Notes: generated by a model not told the origin, from the sequence alone. DNA of 6,912 nucleotides from Rikenellaceae bacterium (GCA_021203585.1 JAJQAW010000398.1:1-6912), one strand, 5' to 3'; positions 1-6,102 are shown, counted from the stretch's first letter. A program made the numbers and translations.

Positions 1-33
1 TCATAGGCTAGGCGGCTGAGCCCTGTCCAGCAA

Positions 34-978
34 ATGGAAGCAGAACAAGTAAAAGTCCTGATCGTAGGCAGCGGCCCTGCCGGCTATACGGCGGCTATTT
101 ATGCCGCACGGGCGAACCTTTCTCCCGTGCTTTACCAGGGAATCACCCCCGGTGGACAACTGACCACGACTACCGATATCGAAAATTTTCCCGGTTATCC
201 CCATGGGATCGGCGGACTGGAAATGATGGAAGACCTGCGCAGTCAGGCGGCTCGTTTCGGGGCAGATATCCGTATGGGCGTGGTAACCCGGGTCGAGCTG
301 ACCGACGGAAGTCCGTTTCGAATTCAGGTGGACGGCAACAAAGAAATACTCGCCCAGGCGGTGATCATCGCCACCGGCGCTACGGCCCGCTACCTGGGGC
401 TGCCCTCGGAGAGCAAATTTATGGGCTTGGGGGTGTCGGCGTGTGCGGTATGCGACGGTTTTTTCTACAAAAAGAAAAAAGTGGCCGTCGTGGGCGGCGG
501 CGATACGGCCTGCGAAGATGCCTTGTACCTGTCCACGCTGGCGGAAAAAGTATACATGATCGTTCGTAAAAATTACCTGCGCGCCAGCAAGGTCATGCAG
601 CAGCGGGTCATGCAGACGGAGAATATCGAAGTACTGTTCGAACACAACACCAAAGAGTTGCTGGGCGATGATAACGGTCTAACGGGAGCGCTGCTGGTGC
701 ACAGCAACGGGGCGGAGCGGACCATCGAAATCGACGGATTTTTCCTGGCTATCGGCCACCATCCGAATACGGAGCTCTTTAAAGGTCAGCTGGAACTGGA
801 CCAGGAGGGTTATATCAAAACCTGGCCGGACAGTTCGCAGACCAGTGTGGCCGGTGTGTTTGCTGCCGGGGACGTTCAGGATTCGAAATACCAGCAGGCC
901 ATCGTAGCCGCCGCCGGCGGTTGTATGGCGGCGCTGGATTGTGAGCGTTATCTGATGATGCAGCAATCGGAGGAATGA
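34..978 (+). CDS. trxB: Thioredoxin reductase (NADPH), TrxB
   Basis: A 314-residue cytoplasmic flavoenzyme that passes electrons from NADPH through FAD and a redox-active disulfide to thioredoxin. The length is typical of low-molecular-weight bacterial TrxR. Visible motifs in order are the N-terminal FAD-binding GSGPAG (12-17), PGGQLTTTTDIENFPGY (39-55), the redox pair C137-A-V-C140 followed by DG, the NADPH-binding GGGDTA (154-159), and the C-terminal FAD motif GVFAAGD (274-280). The segment that reads HRRxxxR in E. coli is VRKNYLR here (177-183): the first His is Val, while two Arg remain for the NADPH 2'-phosphate. From memory this form is common in Bacteroidota. The frame has a stop at 4-6, so ATG 34 is the first available start, and no clear Shine-Dalgarno sequence precedes it. 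The gene ends in TGA and is followed by the hairpin at 1037-1093. Family assignment is secure. Confidence 0.97.
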   Translation: MEAEQVKVLIVGSGPAGYTAAIYAARANLSPVLYQGITPGGQLTTTTDIENFPGYPHGIGGLEMMEDLRSQAARFGADIRMGVVTRVELTDGSPFRIQVDGNKEILAQAVIIATGATARYLGLPSESKFMGLGVSACAVCDGFFYKKKKVAVVGGGDTACEDALYLSTLAEKVYMIVRKNYLRASKVMQQRVMQTENIEVLFEHNTKELLGDDNGLTGALLVHSNGAERTIEIDGFFLAIGHHPNTELFKGQLELDQEGYIKTWPDSSQTSVAGVFAAGDVQDSKYQQAIVAAAGGCMAALDCERYLMMQQSEE

Positions 979-1036
979 TCCCAGGCCCGATGGGGGAGCC
1001 GGATTTTCCGTTCGGTAAACCCGGATCGGCGGGACG

Positions 1037-1093
1037 ATAAGTTCTTGTGGATAACCGGTAAAACGAATTTGCCGATTATCGACAAGAATTTAT
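1037..1093. repeat. 26-bp-arm inverted repeat (hairpin) between trxB and the luxE-like gene
   Basis: The arms are 1037-1062 and 1068-1093, separated by the 5-nt loop ACGAA. Aligned by hand, 22 of 26 positions are Watson-Crick complementary. The exceptions are 1041/1089 and 1059/1071 (G-T type, pairable in RNA), 1049/1081 (G/G) and 1055/1075 (C/A). The right arm runs into a T-rich stretch (1089-1100), so a trxB transcript would form a long stem followed by a U-rich tail, which resembles an intrinsic terminator. The same DNA overlaps a possible promoter of the next gene and contains two facing DnaA-box-like 9-mers, so an operator or protein-binding site is equally possible. The structure is directly visible; its function is inferred. 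Confidence 0.85.
1046..1084. promoter_or_regulatory. Pair of inverted DnaA-box-like 9-mers
   Basis: TGTGGATAA at 1046-1054 is the exact reverse complement of the E. coli consensus DnaA box TTATCCACA. TTATCGACA at 1076-1084 differs from that consensus at one base. The two face each other in opposite arms of the inverted repeat, 21 bp apart. I found no other exact box in the window. The match is visible; binding by DnaA is inferred. An exact 9-mer on either strand is expected by chance in roughly 1 of 20 windows of this size, so the paired arrangement carries more weight than a single hit. Confidence 0.45.
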
Positions 1094-1101
1094 TATTTTT
1101 G
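1068..1101 (+). promoter_or_regulatory. Putative Bacteroidota-type promoter for the luxE-like/M23/lysE operon
   Basis: TATTTTTG at 1094-1101 matches the Bacteroidota -7 consensus TAnnTTTG exactly. TTTG at 1068-1071 matches the -33 element, with a spacer of 22 bp, at the long end of what is reported for this phylum. Transcription would then begin around 1105-1110, giving a leader of about 20 nt before ATG 1127. The -33 element lies in the loop-side end of the right palindrome arm, so a protein bound to the palindrome could block or modulate the promoter. No start-site evidence is available. Confidence 0.5.
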
Positions 1102-1126
1102 TACACATGTGGCAAAACCGAGGGAG

Positions 1127-2101
1127 ATGATCGATCCGAAAGCGATATTCACCATCCGCACACCGGAACAATTCGAAGAAACAGCACTGGAAATCTTTCG
1201 TTTCCAGGCGGAGCATTGTCCTCCGTATCGACAATATATCGGCTACTTGGGTATCGAACCGGCTTCCATCGACCGGGTAGAGAGCATTCCCTGTCTTCCG
1301 GTCGGTTTATTCAAGACGCATCGGGTTTACGGTGCGGCGCACCCGCCGGAAATGGTTTTTACCAGCAGCGCTACCACCGGACAGGTTCCGGCCCGCCATT
1401 ATGTGGCCGATTTATCCCTGTATGAAGCCTCTTTCGCGGAAGGTTTCCGGAAATTTTACGGCCATCCGGCGGAGTACGATATCTTTGCCTTGTTGCCCAA
1501 TTACCTGCAGCGCAGCGGTTCCTCGCTGATCTACATGGTGGACCGGTTGATCGGAACCGGCGGCGGAGGCGGGTTTTTCCTGCACGACCACCGCGCCCTG
1601 GTCCAAGGGGTAGAACGGGCAGCTGCCCGTGGAAGGAAGATTCTCCTTTGGGGTGTCAGTTTCGCGTTGTGGGATCTGGCCGAACAATACCGCCTGGAAG
1701 TTCCGAAGCTCACGGTTCTGGAAACGGGAGGAATGAAAGGGTACCGGGAGGAGATCACCCGGGAAGAATTGCACGCCATATTGAGCGAACGTTTCGGGGT
1801 CTCCGCCATCCATTCGGAATACGGCATGGCCGAATTGTTGTCTCAAGCCTATTCGAGCGGTCAGGGGCTTTTCCGTTCTCCCCCGTGGATGCAGGTCTGC
1901 ATTCGGGATCTATACGATCCGTTTGAACGGGTGCCGGCAGGCCGCACGGGAGGAGTCAATGTCATCGATCTGGCCAATCTCTTCTCCTGTTCGTTCCTGG
2001 AGACACAGGATTTGGGCATAAACCTTGCCGACGGCTCTTTCCGTATTCAAGGTCGCATCGATAAAACTGAAATCAGAGGCTGTAACCTCATGGCCGGATA
2101 A
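1127..2101 (+). CDS. LuxE-family acyl-protein synthetase (stand-alone acyltransferase)
   Basis: A 324-residue protein of the LuxE family (adenylate-forming, ANL-like), which activates an acyl group with ATP and transfers it to a cysteine. Visible ANL-like motifs are TSSATTG (79-85, ATP loop), ETGGMKGYR (199-207), HSEYGMAELLSQ (229-240), ETQDLG (292-297) and GRIDKTEIRGCN (309-320). The protein stops just after the last motif and lacks the C-terminal Lys domain of acyl-CoA synthetases, as LuxE proteins do. C319 sits where the LuxE acyl-accepting cysteine is expected, by recall of family knowledge. ATG 1127 is preferred over GTG 1109: the family N-terminus fits MIDPKAIF, and GTG 1109 would lie at or beside the predicted transcription start. 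A purine-rich AGGGAG directly abuts the ATG. No luxC, luxD or luciferase genes are nearby, so bioluminescence is not implied, and the substrate is unknown. Confidence 0.85.
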   Translation: MIDPKAIFTIRTPEQFEETALEIFRFQAEHCPPYRQYIGYLGIEPASIDRVESIPCLPVGLFKTHRVYGAAHPPEMVFTSSATTGQVPARHYVADLSLYEASFAEGFRKFYGHPAEYDIFALLPNYLQRSGSSLIYMVDRLIGTGGGGGFFLHDHRALVQGVERAAARGRKILLWGVSFALWDLAEQYRLEVPKLTVLETGGMKGYREEITREELHAILSERFGVSAIHSEYGMAELLSQAYSSGQGLFRSPPWMQVCIRDLYDPFERVPAGRTGGVNVIDLANLFSCSFLETQDLGINLADGSFRIQGRIDKTEIRGCNLMAG

Positions 2102-2112
2102 ATAAAGAAGAA

Positions 2113-3105
2113 ATGCAGAAACTCACACTCATACTCTTAGCGGTGGCTCTTCTGGCTGCCGGCTGTACCAAAAAATCGCAAAGCGTCAGTGTTCAATCCG
2201 CTCCTCCGCATCAGGTGGTGGTTTCCGAGGGTCCGGCCTTCGTCACCCCGTGCAAAGAGAATTTCACCGTGGCTCCGGTGGAGATGCCGGAAGAAATTTC
2301 CCGTTCCCGCCAGGAGGTGATCGCGCCGATCACTTTTGCTTCGAAGGAAACCGAGCACGTGCGGATTGTGGATTATAACCCCTTCGGAAACCATTCGGAA
2401 TTGGAAATCGATTTGGATGCCTTGGCGGAATTTTTCGTTTACCCTTATCCGGGCAATAAAATTTCGGATTACGGGATGCGGGGACGCTCCATGCATACGG
2501 GCGTGGATATTAAAACACCGCCGAACGATACCGTTCGGGCCGTATTGGGCGGAGTGGTACGGATGTCGAAACTCTATTCCAGCTATGGGAATATCGTGGT
2601 AATCCGTCATCTGAGCGGCTTGGAGACGGTTTATTCGCACAACTCTAAAAATCTGGTTCAACCCAACCAGGTCGTGCAGGCCGGTCAGCCGATCGCTCTG
2701 TCGGGCCGTACGGGCCGGGCGACCACCGAGCACATCCATTTCGAAACCCGGGTGATGGGTGAACATTTCGATCCCAACCTGTTTTTGGATACTCAAAACC
2801 GCACCATTCAACGGGGAAAAATCCGCTTGGTGCGTCAAAACGGGCGGATCCTGGCTTCCAATTCCATGGCCCGGAGTTCCGCCGCCTCGCAAACCTCGCA
2901 ACCTTCGCTGGCTTCCAGCTCCTCCTCCGCTGGGTCCGGTGCAACGGCATCTCGTCCGGCTTCCGGGGTGTACACCGTACAACGGGGAGATACGCTTTAT
3001 TCCATTTCCCGCCAATACGGGTTGACCGTCGAACAGCTGTGTGCCCTGAACGGAATTTCGGCCAACGGTATCCTAAGTATCGGACAAAAACTCAAATTAA
3101 ATTGA
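2113..3105 (+). CDS. M23 (LytM-type) peptidoglycan endopeptidase lipoprotein with C-terminal LysM
   Basis: A 330-residue predicted lipoprotein. Residues 1-17 form a signal peptide ending in the lipobox LAAG-C18, so the mature protein should be lipid-anchored at C18. Residues ~105-225 are an M23/LytM zinc metallopeptidase domain that cleaves peptidoglycan cross-bridge peptides. All expected residues are present: H128-TGV-D132, H176 (in YSH) and H207-I-H209. A Ser/Ala-rich flexible linker (~248-285) leads to one LysM peptidoglycan-binding domain (~286-329, YTVQRGDTLYSISRQYGL). The domain order is peptidase then LysM, the reverse of NlpD-type proteins. The start has a purine-rich AAAGAAGAA just upstream and lies 11 bp after the luxE-like stop, implying co-transcription. 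The intact metal site argues for an active hydrolase rather than a degenerate EnvC/NlpD-type activator, though activity is inferred. Confidence 0.93.
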   Translation: MQKLTLILLAVALLAAGCTKKSQSVSVQSAPPHQVVVSEGPAFVTPCKENFTVAPVEMPEEISRSRQEVIAPITFASKETEHVRIVDYNPFGNHSELEIDLDALAEFFVYPYPGNKISDYGMRGRSMHTGVDIKTPPNDTVRAVLGGVVRMSKLYSSYGNIVVIRHLSGLETVYSHNSKNLVQPNQVVQAGQPIALSGRTGRATTEHIHFETRVMGEHFDPNLFLDTQNRTIQRGKIRLVRQNGRILASNSMARSSAASQTSQPSLASSSSSAGSGATASRPASGVYTVQRGDTLYSISRQYGLTVEQLCALNGISANGILSIGQKLKLN

Positions 3106-3112
3106 CGCGGCG

Positions 3113-3760
3113 GTGGAAATCCTTGGTTTTATTGCCGTTTTTGCACTGCTGACCCTCATGCCGGGACCCGATATCCTGTTTGTGCTTTCGCAGGGATTGA
3201 CGCGTGGAAGAAAAACCGCCCTTGCGGTTGCGGCAGGATTGGCCTCCGGACTTCTGGTCCATTCCACAGCGGCTGCCCTCGGATTTTCCCTGATTATCTC
3301 CCGCTCTGCGGTCCTCTTGCAAGCCATCAAATATGCCGGGGTCATCTATTTAATCTATCTCGGGGTAAACGCGGTGATTGGCCTGTACGCACGCCGGTCA
3401 AAGGAGGCATCCCCGGAAAAAGAGCCGGAATGTTCAGGGTCCGGTAAGGCCGCTTCATGGAAGTTCGGACACATGTATCGGATCGGAGTCACGATGAATC
3501 TATTGAACCCGAAAGTGATTCTTTTTTTTCTGGCCCTATTTCCCCAATTCCTGGATCCGCTCAGTACTACACCGAAAGCGGATATATTTTTACTCGGCGC
3601 GATCGCTTCGCTCGTCGCCCTGACCATATTCTCCACCCTGGCTTGGGTTTCCGGATATCTTTCGGATCGGTTTGCTGCCGGACATATTCCCCCCAAAACG
3701 ATGGGGTGGATCAATGCCGTGATTTTTTGGGCTTTTGCCGTTGTTTTTCTGGTAACTTGA
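3113..3760 (+). CDS. LysE/RhtB-family amino-acid exporter
   Basis: A 215-residue inner-membrane protein of the LysE/RhtB translocator family, which exports amino acids or related small molecules. About six hydrophobic segments are visible: 4-26, 36-62, 67-92, 122-147, 155-180 and 197-215. Family signatures are PGPD (17-20) in the first helix with the following LSQGLTRGRKTAL, and NLLNPKVILFF (129-139). A hydrophilic charged stretch (~94-118) separates helices 3 and 4. The start is GTG at 3113: the next in-frame Met is residue 16 and would cut into the first helix and lose family sequence. The gene lies 7 bp after the M23 stop and is probably the last gene of the operon. No Shine-Dalgarno sequence is evident, so translation may be coupled to the upstream gene. 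The substrate cannot be deduced. Confidence 0.92.
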   Translation: MEILGFIAVFALLTLMPGPDILFVLSQGLTRGRKTALAVAAGLASGLLVHSTAAALGFSLIISRSAVLLQAIKYAGVIYLIYLGVNAVIGLYARRSKEASPEKEPECSGSGKAASWKFGHMYRIGVTMNLLNPKVILFFLALFPQFLDPLSTTPKADIFLLGAIASLVALTIFSTLAWVSGYLSDRFAAGHIPPKTMGWINAVIFWAFAVVFLVT

Positions 3761-3888
3761 AGCGTGCCGCTCAAGGAATGGATCACTCTGACTGACACAG
3801 TTTGTCCTCTTCTCGAGTTTCCACCGGATGGTTGCCATGGGGCGGGACCGGAACTCTATTCCCGGGCAAAAGAAGCGGGCAGCAGGTA
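3761..3888. other. Convergent intergenic region, lysE-like gene to tex
   Basis: This 128-bp gap lies between the convergent stops of the exporter (plus) and tex (minus). No tRNA, strong hairpin with T-run, or recognisable gene was found. A weak interrupted stem (AACTC at 3852-3856 with GAGTT at 3893-3897, plus an inner CCCG/CGGG) reaches into the tex end but has poor terminator geometry. Confidence 0.5.
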
Positions 3889-5283
3889 TCAGGAGTTATT
3901 TTCCGGTAACCCTTTCATTGAGAATCCGATCCTTTGCCGTTCGTGGTCGATGGTAACTACTTTGACCGTAACGGGTTGGTGCAGTCGGACCACATCGGCC
4001 GGATTGGCCACGTATTTATCGGCCAGTTGAGAAATATGAACCAGGCCGTCCTGCTTGATTCCTACGTCGACGAATGCTCCAAAATTTGTAATATTAGTTA
4101 CTATTCCCGGTAGGATCATCCCCTCTTCTAAATCTTCGATGCTGTGCACATCCGCAAACGCGAAAGCCTTGGCTTGCTGCCGGGGGTCCCGTCCGAGTTT
4201 TGCCAGTTCGGAAAGAATGTCCTGGAGGGTCGGCAGCCCCGTTTTTTCGGTGACATACCGGTGAATATCGATTTTTTTCTGTAGCTCATGATCTTCCAGC
4301 AACCGGGTGAGCGAAACGCCGAGGTCCCGGGCCATTTGCTCCACCACACCGTACGATTCCGGATGCACGGCGCTGTTGTCGAGCGGGTTCTCCGCCTGTG
4401 GGATCCGCAGAAAACCGGCACATTGTTCGAAAGCTTTCGTTCCCAGACGGGGAACCTTCAATAATTCCTGGCGGGATTGAAAATCCCCGTTTACCACCCG
4501 GTATTCTACGATATTACCGGCCAACGAGGAGCCCAGGCCGGAGACGTAGGTCAACAAATGCCGGGATGCCGTATTGAGATTGACTCCCACGTAATTGACA
4601 CAGCTTTCCACTACGGTATCCAGCGCCGCCTTCAACATAGCCTGATCCACATCGTGTTGGTATTGCCCGACCCCGATGGATTTGGGATCGATTTTGACTA
4701 GTTCCGCCAACGGGTCGATCAAACGGCGTCCGATGGAAACCGATCCGCGAACCGTAACGTCGTATTCCGGAAATTCTTCCCGGCCGATAGCCGAAGCGGA
4801 ATAGACCGAAGCGCCGTCTTCGCTGACCATAAACACTTCCAGGTTTTTAGGCAGGTGCATCCGCTTGATCAATTGTTCGGTTTCCCGTCCCGCGGTACCG
4901 TCGCCGATGGCAATGGCTTGGATGCGGTAACTTTCCAGCAATCCGCTGATTTTATTCATGGCTTTAGCCGTTTCTTTTTGCAGAGGATGCGGGTATATGG
5001 TTTCGTTGTGGAGCAGATTGCCTTGTGAATCCAGACAAACCACTTTACAACCGGTCCGGTAGCCGGGGTCGATGGCCAGTACCCGCTTCTGGCCGAGCGG
5101 CGGCGAGAGCAGCAGTTGACGCAGGTTTTCGGCAAAGACACGGATGGCTTCCACATCGGCCCGTGCTTTCGCTGCGGAGAGCGCTTCGGTCTCCATCGAT
5201 GGCTTGAGCAACCGCTTATAACCGTCTTTGACAGCCGCCTCGATCAGGGCTCGGGCCGGAGAATCGCCGCGCAGGAAAATTCG
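3889..5283 (-). CDS. tex: Tex C-terminal part, after the in-frame TAG
   Basis: The sequence directly after the TAG (RIFLRGDSPARAL..., codon 258 onward) is still Tex-like, so the family sequence spans the stop. Domains in full-length numbering are a YqgF/RNase H-like fold (~321-456, with AIDPGYRTG at 327-335), a helix-hairpin-helix region (~492-551, with LNTASRHLLTYVSGLG), and a C-terminal S1 RNA-binding domain (~644-714, with NITNFGAFVDVG and DGLVHISQL). If translation restarted, the first ATG is codon 287 (5196-5194), with a TTG at codon 282 (5211-5209). A restart product of about 435 residues would keep all three C-terminal domains but lose the N-terminal helical region. No good ribosome-binding site is apparent there. 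The stop codon is TGA. Confidence 0.8.
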   Translation of the reverse strand, partial: RIFLRGDSPARALIEAAVKDGYKRLLKPSMETEALSAAKARADVEAIRVFAENLRQLLLSPPLGQKRVLAIDPGYRTGCKVVCLDSQGNLLHNETIYPHPLQKETAKAMNKISGLLESYRIQAIAIGDGTAGRETEQLIKRMHLPKNLEVFMVSEDGASVYSASAIGREEFPEYDVTVRGSVSIGRRLIDPLAELVKIDPKSIGVGQYQHDVDQAMLKAALDTVVESCVNYVGVNLNTASRHLLTYVSGLGSSLAGNIVEYRVVNGDFQSRQELLKVPRLGTKAFEQCAGFLRIPQAENPLDNSAVHPESYGVVEQMARDLGVSLTRLLEDHELQKKIDIHRYVTEKTGLPTLQDILSELAKLGRDPRQQAKAFAFADVHSIEDLEEGMILPGIVTNITNFGAFVDVGIKQDGLVHISQLADKYVANPADVVRLHQPVTVKVVTIDHERQRIGFSMKGLPENNS

Positions 5284-5286
5284 CTA
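5284..5286 (-). other. In-frame amber (TAG) codon in tex
   Basis: On the minus strand the reading is CTG TAG CGA, between Leu256 and Arg258. The 24 codons from 5283 to 5212 stay open and in the same frame as both halves. A single base change from GAG (Glu), CAG (Gln), AAG (Lys) or TGG (Trp), among others, would explain it. From memory of Bacteroidales Tex proteins, Glu in an LER-like context is the most natural residue. Confidence 0.9.
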
Positions 5287-6054
5287 CAGTTGGTCCAGGG
5301 CGTGATCCTCTTCCGGAGATACCGACAACCGGAGAATGCCTTCGTTGGCCCCTCGGATCAAAGCCAAAAGCCGGTGGGAGGGCATGCGGCACAATATTCC
5401 GTCGAACGCGTAATAATCGGCAAATTTGATACCGTCCAATTCCTTGCCTTTGATGACACGAGAGGTAATGACGCCCTCTTTTTCAAACAATCGGCGGATG
5501 GAATTTCGGGCTCTTTCGCTTTCGTTAACCCATTCGGCGATAATGTCCGAAGCTCCCTGCAAGGCCTCCTGACTATCGAGTACCTCGCCTTTAACAAACC
5601 GTTCGGCCAGTCGTTCCGGTTGAGCGCCGTCTTGCCGCATGAGCAGGGCCGCCAAAGGTTCCAATCCTTTTTCCCGGGCGATGGTGGCTTTCGTTCGGCG
5701 TTTAGGCCGAAAAGGGAGATAAAGGTCCTCCAATTGGGAGGATACCCAGCAGCTTTCGATTTTTCCGCTCAATTCCTCCGTCAGTTTTCCCTGTTCCCGG
5801 ATCGTAGAGAGGATCGTCTCCTTGCGTTTTTGCAGCTCCTGGAGCCGATAGTAGGCATCCCGGATTTTTCCGATTTCCACCTCGTCCAGATTACCGGTAA
5901 GCTCCTTGCGGTAACGGCTAATGAACGGAAGGGTCGATCCCTCTTCCAGTAGTTTGATCATATTGATGACGCTTTGCAGGCTCAGGCCGGTTTCCCGGGA
6001 GACCATATCGGCTAACATTTCCATCGATTCGGTATTTAAAATAAAGTTAATCAT
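5284..6054 (-). CDS. tex: Tex N-terminal part, up to the in-frame TAG (256 residues)
   Basis: This is the part of tex that would be made if the TAG terminates translation. It carries the Tex N-terminal helical region: LLEEGSTLPFISRYRKELTG (35-54), the helical segment after it, DLYLPFRPKRRTK (110-122), and the conserved MPSHRLLALIRGANEG (224-239). The fragment ends at HALDQL, before the RNase H-like domain, so alone it would lack the YqgF, helix-hairpin-helix and S1 domains. It lies 47 bp downstream of the tamB-like stop on the same strand and is probably co-transcribed. The frame is also open upstream into the tamB-like gene, but that stretch has no Tex similarity and is a shadow reading. Confidence 0.85.
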   Translation of the reverse strand: MINFILNTESMEMLADMVSRETGLSLQSVINMIKLLEEGSTLPFISRYRKELTGNLDEVEIGKIRDAYYRLQELQKRKETILSTIREQGKLTEELSGKIESCWVSSQLEDLYLPFRPKRRTKATIAREKGLEPLAALLMRQDGAQPERLAERFVKGEVLDSQEALQGASDIIAEWVNESERARNSIRRLFEKEGVITSRVIKGKELDGIKFADYYAFDGILCRMPSHRLLALIRGANEGILRLSVSPEEDHALDQL

Positions 6055-6077
6055 TTCCGGTTGCAGGCAAACCGGAA
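6055..6077 (-). repeat. Perfect 8-bp-stem hairpin directly before the tex start codon
   Basis: TTCCGGTT (6055-6062) and AACCGGAA (6070-6077) are exact inverted repeats around a 7-nt loop. On the minus-strand transcript the 3' arm abuts the tex ATG, so folding would bury the ribosome-binding region. It could affect tex translation or be a protein site; neither is shown. Confidence 0.6.
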
Positions 6078-6084
6078 TAGGGTG

Positions 6085-6102
6085 AAACCGACAGGCCGGT
6101 TT
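6085..6102 (-). repeat. 6-bp-stem hairpin at the tamB-like stop codon
   Basis: AAACCG (6085-6090) and CGGTTT (6097-6102) pair around a 6-nt loop, beginning inside the TAA stop of the tamB-like gene. In the transcript its loop (GCCTGT) resembles that of the next hairpin (TGCCTGC), and the stems share ACCGG-type sequence, so the two could also pair with each other. There is no T-run, so it is not a standard terminator. Confidence 0.4.

Larger units (their letters stand above)
1037..1101 (+). terminator. Possible rho-independent terminator of trxB
   Basis: The 57-nt hairpin (1037-1093) lies 58 bp after the trxB stop and leads into TTTATTATTTTT (1089-1100), giving a stem plus U-rich tail in the trxB transcript. 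The stem is longer and more AT-rich than a usual terminator, and part of the T run is also stem. The T run also forms the putative -7 element of the next gene. Folding energy was not computed. Confidence 0.5.
3889..6054 (-). pseudogene. tex: tex, Tex-family RNA-binding transcription accessory protein, interrupted by one in-frame TAG
   Basis: The reading frame runs from ATG 6054-6052 to TGA 3891-3889, 722 codons including the stop, and matches the full length and domain order of Tex. Tex is a cytoplasmic nucleic-acid-binding protein associated with the transcription machinery. The only defect is a TAG at codon 257 (5286-5284); frame, spacing and conservation continue unbroken on both sides. 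There is no frameshift, insertion or obvious loss of conserved residues, so any disabling mutation is recent. Alternatives are sequencing error, stop readthrough or UAG recoding. ATG 6054 is the first start after the tamB stop; Met11 (6024) is also plausible because the conserved region begins there. Family assignment is very secure, but the true coding status is open. Confidence 0.9.

Noticed and set aside
1..33. Possible 3' end of an upstream gene
   Set aside because: All three plus frames hit a stop within the first 19 bases (TAG 4-6, TAG 9-11, TGA 17-19), leaving too little sequence to support any call.
1037..1093. Invertible promoter, as known in Bacteroides phase variation
   Set aside because: The arms are separated by only 5 bp, so inversion would change almost nothing, and no invertase gene is nearby.
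1109..1126. GTG 1109 as the start of the luxE-like gene
   Set aside because: It lies at or next to the predicted transcription start, and the six added residues do not fit the family N-terminus; ATG 1127 fits better.
1045..1425. 126-codon plus-strand frame over the palindrome and luxE-like 5' end
   Set aside because: It overlaps the clearly conserved luxE-like frame and has no recognisable motif.
3852..3902. Possible terminator between the convergent exporter and tex genes
   Set aside because: The outer stem is only 5 bp, the inner stem 4 bp and the internal loop is strongly asymmetric, so the geometry is not terminator-like.
3764..4030. GTG-started 88-codon plus-strand frame three bases after the exporter stop
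   Set aside because: Its codons in 3764-3888 look superficially reasonable, but no family is recognisable. Its second half lies antisense to the conserved tex S1 region, so it is most likely a shadow. A truncated gene remnant cannot be excluded.
5116..5952. Long 278-codon plus-strand frame opposite tex
   Set aside because: It lies entirely antisense to conserved Tex sequence on both sides of the TAG and has no recognisable motif. It is explained as a shadow of a GC-moderate gene.
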